Shown here in pieces: positions 59,652 to 64,000 of a stretch of 64,000 nucleotides of DNA. A model generated the notes under the pieces. It did not search any database and had not been told where the DNA came from. It saw only the letters and a program-made list of their open reading frames with translations. Location: assembly GCA_034509755.1 (NCBI GenBank), contig CM067541.1:21998001-22062000 (forward strand), given 5' to 3'. Position 1 is the stretch's first letter, and the number at the start of each line of letters is the position of its first letter. The position numbers were made by a program, and so were the translations under genes. The stretch is from Anisodus tanguticus. Lineage: Eukaryota > Streptophyta > Magnoliopsida > Solanales > Solanaceae.

Positions 59652-60054
59652 AAGTGAATGGTATATTGTGGACCTGATTGGCAGCGCTGAGGGACCACTG
59701 CCCACTTGCAAGTCAAGCTCCACCGAGAAGCTAATCAGGAAAGAAGATATTTTCCACATTATAAAGCTTTTACCTCGAAATTCAAGCCTATATTACTTAA
59801 TTATTGCATATTTGCATTATATCAAGTTAATCAAGCACAGTAGAATCTTCTAGTTAGTCATTGAATAACATGCAATATGTTCAGATGCCTGAAATCCAGA
59901 GAATTCTTAAATGTCTGTTGTGAATCAGGTTTCAGGGAGAATTTTGAATTGTTAGACTTCATAATGGACGTAGCAAGTACTTAACAGAGCTCTGCTTCTT
60001 TGTGCATTTGTTTATTTTTGTTATGGCGTTGTTGGATTTGGCTTATGCGAAAAG

Positions 60055-60680
60055 TGATGGTAACTTGTATGAAAGCACTTAAATCAAGCGACTATCAATA
60101 AGTATTTTGTAATAGCTAGAATCTGATGGATTACAATAGAATGAAGTGTCCTATTTATACATGAGATACACTGGTACACAACCTACAAAATATTCTCTTG
60201 TAAATACAGGAGAAAGAATGTTGTAATAATTGGACAATCAATCTCTCAATAAATGTCATTAAAAGGTTGTTAGAAGTCGTATGACCGGCTTTAGTAACGG
60301 TCGTCCGTTGCGATGCAAGCGACTCTTAGCCTTCTTTATTACAGGTACTGGCCTTGCTTGTGTTGCATCCGGTACCATGCGTATCAAACCAATAACGTTG
60401 TAATCTGACATGGGTATGACTAAGCATCATGCTCCACGTGTCACACCATAATTCATACATCTGTCTTATACGAATTATTCCTAATACAGATAGTCCCCGC
60501 ACTTTCCGATTGCGACTCTTGTGCAACCGGGAAGTGAATTTGAACTACCGGCCTGTAAGTGCCTCATACTTTTGGCGGGAAAGTTTGAAGAATGGTGTCC
60601 ATACATTTTGATGTGTTTGATATAACAACATACGTTTGATCTGTTTGATATAACAACATACGTTTTATGCTCATGATGAC
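60055..60680 (-). mobile_element. Probable solo LTR
   Basis: The minus strand has a promoter-like GTATAAATAGGAC near 60152-60164 followed by a leader-like segment, and a G+C-richer region (60280-60560) typical of LTR U3. A tandem pair TGATATAACAACATACGTTT occurs at 60615-60665. No clear target duplication was found, so the ends are approximate. Confidence 0.4.
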
Positions 60681-60699
60681 ACAAAATTATTTATCATAA

Positions 60700-63600
60700 A
60701 AGAAGTTTTTTATTGATTCCCTTGACTTACAAATATGAAGACAATTGCAAGAATAATCCGGCTGCCATCTAGTGTGGTCAGTCCGATTACATATATGATG
60801 AATATCCGGGCAGTCCCTAATGTCAGTGCTCATTAGAAGCTTAAAATTTCAAAATCTTCACTTCATTCCGGGTGTGTATGGGCCCCCTGTTGCCACCTAA
60901 TTTTTACCCTCCAATAATTTTATTTAATTATCCGAAGTTTCCGAGTCACATACGGAATGAAACATACTTTCTACAAAGTGAATATAATTTTACAAAATTA
61001 TTCTGAGAGTAATTTGTCATTTTATTTGACAAAATATCACTTGGTATATATATTGTATATCATATCCTAATTTTACATAATTTGATCATTAATTATGATA
61101 TTAAAATTTTAACTGATAATTATAAACGTAATTGTCTTAAAAGAATTTTCAAAATTAAAGGATTAATATTTCGCTCCATCAAATTTGAGAACTTGTCAAT
61201 TAAATACGATAATGGAATTACATCTCAATTTTAAATCATGTTTTTTATTTAAAAAGATTTTTTCATTGATTTTGAGTTCCTAATTTCCAATTAGTGTCAA
61301 AATTAGGCTTAAACCGAAGCTCTTAATTTAATTAGGCTATAATTAATTCGTTTTGGGTTATTTCTTAATTTAAAACATGGCCACATTTTAATTCACAAAA
61401 TGTATTGGGTTAATTTTCTTTCATTCAAAATATCAGCCGAGCCCATGCCAAAGGCCAAGACCCAGCCCAACTCATTCGGTCGACGGGCTTTAGGGCATGA
61501 AAACCCTAGGCGCCGCAGGATGAATGTAGTGTCTGTTTGGCATGTTTTAACAATTTGTGTGTCAATCTCTTTAGGATGAATGTAGTGTCTGTTTTGCATG
61601 TTTGTTGTATTCAAATGAATATGTGAGGTTAACAGGACATAAAAGATGATATAACATTACCTAGGGGAAGTTTTTAGGTTCTGGATGTAGCTTAAAAAAG
61701 GTGTCTTGCTCTATATACAGTTTAGTGCCCCTAAAAGACCACTTAGGGTCTGTCAAGCTGGGTTTAAGCTTTGAATAGGATAAAAAATGATGTGTCCTAG
61801 TTCAGTATTAGGTATATGTGTCTGAATCTTATATTCTTTGTTGCACAAGTTTGAGTTTGCTCTCTTTGGTTTTAAAGAAATGATGTTCTGTGTTCTCTTG
61901 AAATAAGAATGTCTTTTAATCTTCTGTTTGATTTGTTTGAGTTCATATGGTAATAAGTGGGATTAAAGGGGTAAGGGATTTGATATCTGGCAGCATATTA
62001 GTCAAATGTATGACTATGTCCATCACATGTCGACCTGTGTTCACTATCTGCATGATCTCTGAGTATGTTCTAAGAGAGAAATAGTCTTTAGGATTACCTC
62101 CCCTATGTTTTATTCTGTTTTTGTGAACTCTGACCAGTAATCTAGCTTTGTCAATCTGGATTTTGATAATATGCCATTGAGATTGCACAATCTGTGTATG
62201 ACTGTTGAAGGCACCATATTTAGAATAGTCTATTTGTATGCTAGGTACTGTTTTAGCCAACTGTATGTCCATCTTTTCCTTTGTAGGTCTTAATATCCAT
62301 ATTGTGCACAAATCTGACCATTTGCATCTGTTCTAACTCCCTAGCTTCTAGTTGTCTAATGTTCTTGCCATGAATGCTAAATAGTGAATTGTTTGCATCT
62401 ATCTATATGTCATGTTGTACCTGCTTACTTGTAATCTCATTCATTTAGTTCAAATGCATGATTAGGTGAGAAATAAATACTATCACACTAAATAATTGAG
62501 TAGCAAGCATTTTTATTATTTCGCAAAGTAATTTCTACAGGTCCTTTCACTATCCGAACAAATTTAAATTTACCTTACGATTCTTTGTGAAACTTATACA
62601 TAATCTGTTATTATCCAAATATCTAGCTGCCTCCTATGGTCTTATCTTGACTCATTATTGTAGAACTCATGCAAGAAATAATTAATACGTTAAAATTATA
62701 GGCTTGTAATTGATTTCTTTAACTTGTAACTCTCCTTTTTCTTTGTTTATCAATGTTATTGTTGTGGCTTCTACAGGGTAACAACTTGATTGTATACGCT
62801 TCCTTGCATTGCATATGTTTCCCTTACGTTTTATGTATTTCACCTTCATGCTCTTCTTCACAAAACAGGATCAACACTTCTATATATATTCAAGCATCAC
62901 CTTATTCTAAGCAGATAAATTGAAAACGAAATCCACCAAAAAAGGGGAATGGGTATATTATACACTATGGAAAAGTCACTGCAAGAAGTCATACAAAATA
63001 GAGCATCACTAACCCCAAAATATGAACTTAGGTCTAAAGAAGTGTAGTTTGGTCCCAGAAAAGCTATACAATACAATAATTTCTTTTGTGTTGATGTGTT
63101 CTTATCTTACTTATAATAGAAAAAACCCAAGAAATCAAAATTACCCTTAAAATCTTTGTAAAGTTGCATAGTATCATCCCCAGCCATAGTTAAAAAGAGG
63201 AGATAATGTCATGGTAACCATATATATGTGCTGATTGTTAAATAAAAATAAAGAGAAAGGTAGAAATAAAGAAACCTTCATTAGATTAATGGAGACATGG
63301 AACAAAAGTAATTCAGAGAATAAAGTTAGAAAATTGGCATGAATTTCTCCTAGAATGGTATAACGATAATTTTTTGTGGAGCACCCTTGCAAAAGCTGAA
63401 ATCACACGCACAGAAAGGGGTTATGCGGCATCCAAATGGTTGTGACTGTTGTGAAAGGGTATTTAAGTTAGGTAGGTTAGTTTCTTTTTCTCTAATCAAA
63501 TATATTTAGGTTAAAAAGGAGGGTAGTTATGTAATTTAACTTTCAAATTAGGGATTTCATGCTTTTAATATAATATAGATATAGATATGGATATATATAG

Positions 63601-64000
63601 ATTTATGTAAGTTGTTGATGACTTCTTAACTTATGTAAAGGCAAATCAAAGGTCCTTAGGTAAGAAGTGAAAAGACTTGCATTGAAATTGAATGTTCTTT
63701 CCAATTCACCACGTTCATAGTATTAGTACTATATAATAATTTTTCATTTAACATACGATTTCAATTAACCCAAATTCAATGTAGCAAAAGGAAAAATTTA
63801 ATAGTATTATAGGATATTATAATGGTCAATCATTTTTTCATGAATATTTTAGTAATTCAATTTTTAGGTTTGAAGCTCCCCACTTATAATATAGTATAGT
63901 ATGATGAAGGTTCGGTTGAACCTATTATTTGTAAATAGGCTCTGTCCGCCTCTGCGAGTAGTACTCCAAAGTAAGTGTGGCCAGTGGATCGGGATCGGGT
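60700..64000. other. Intergenic, no gene recognised
   Basis: Mostly AT-rich. It contains a ~32-bp direct repeat (AGGATGAATGTAGTGTCTGT with TT and GCATGTTT) at 61517 and 61573, 56 bp apart, and a TATAGATATAGATATGG stretch near 63575-63600. A 122-codon minus-strand frame at 61943-62311 has no recognisable domain. Splice-compatible exon chains were not found. Confidence 0.5.

Noticed and set aside
61943..62311. 122-codon minus-strand frame
   Set aside because: No domain, no homologous pattern recognised, and low-complexity Ile/Lys composition typical of AT-rich noncoding DNA.

Overview
This is a gene-poor, transposon-rich plant nuclear window. Spliced genes with GT-AG introns, tRNA-derived SINEs, Stowaway/Tourist-type MITEs and long AT-rich stretches all point to a dicot. 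The LTR types, the MULE plus Ulp1-type protease cassette and the overall repeat flavour look Solanaceae, and pepper (Capsicum) is my best guess; the genus is an inference from remembered family resemblance.

Genes. Five host genes or fragments are supported: (1) the edge of a small GRF zinc-finger gene (1-162, minus); (2) an eight-exon HMCES/SRAP abasic-site shield gene (3001-11128, plus); (3) a single-exon YLMG/YGGT plastid membrane protein (19749-20444, minus) whose start lies in sequence resembling retrotransposon gag; (4) an eight-exon asparaginyl-tRNA synthetase-like gene (54854-57917, plus) that lacks both diagnostic class II catalytic arginines; (5) a secreted two-domain DUF26 protein (58182-58967, minus), convergent with gene 4.

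Repeats, left to right. HMCES intron 7 holds a solo LTR with 5-bp target duplications. A 5'-truncated Ty1/copia element (minus) fills 12390-17160. A 1.2-kb inverted-repeat element at 17345-18545 has a SINE nested in its left arm, flanked by a 19-bp target duplication. From about 21.5 to 28.9 kb lies a decayed MULE transposase (plus) facing an Ulp1-like C48 protease gene (minus). The noncoding parts of both are packed with a GTTGCAAC-centred repeat, and the transposase is split by a hAT-type MITE. From 28.9 to 41.4 kb is a graveyard of Gypsy LTR fragments, including three tandem copies of an ~880-bp LTR-derived unit. A structurally complete but decayed copia element (41588-47724) keeps both LTRs and its target duplication, and a related solo LTR lies at 48818-49885. 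From 50.4 to 53.7 kb is an AT-rich array with an ~875-bp period, one copy carrying a MITE. A second SINE copy lies at 59402-59651.

The host genes do not form a pathway. What links them is repeated transposon insertion into introns, promoters and flanks. Exon limits were set by hand from splice signals and reading-frame continuity; no alignment or transcript data were available.
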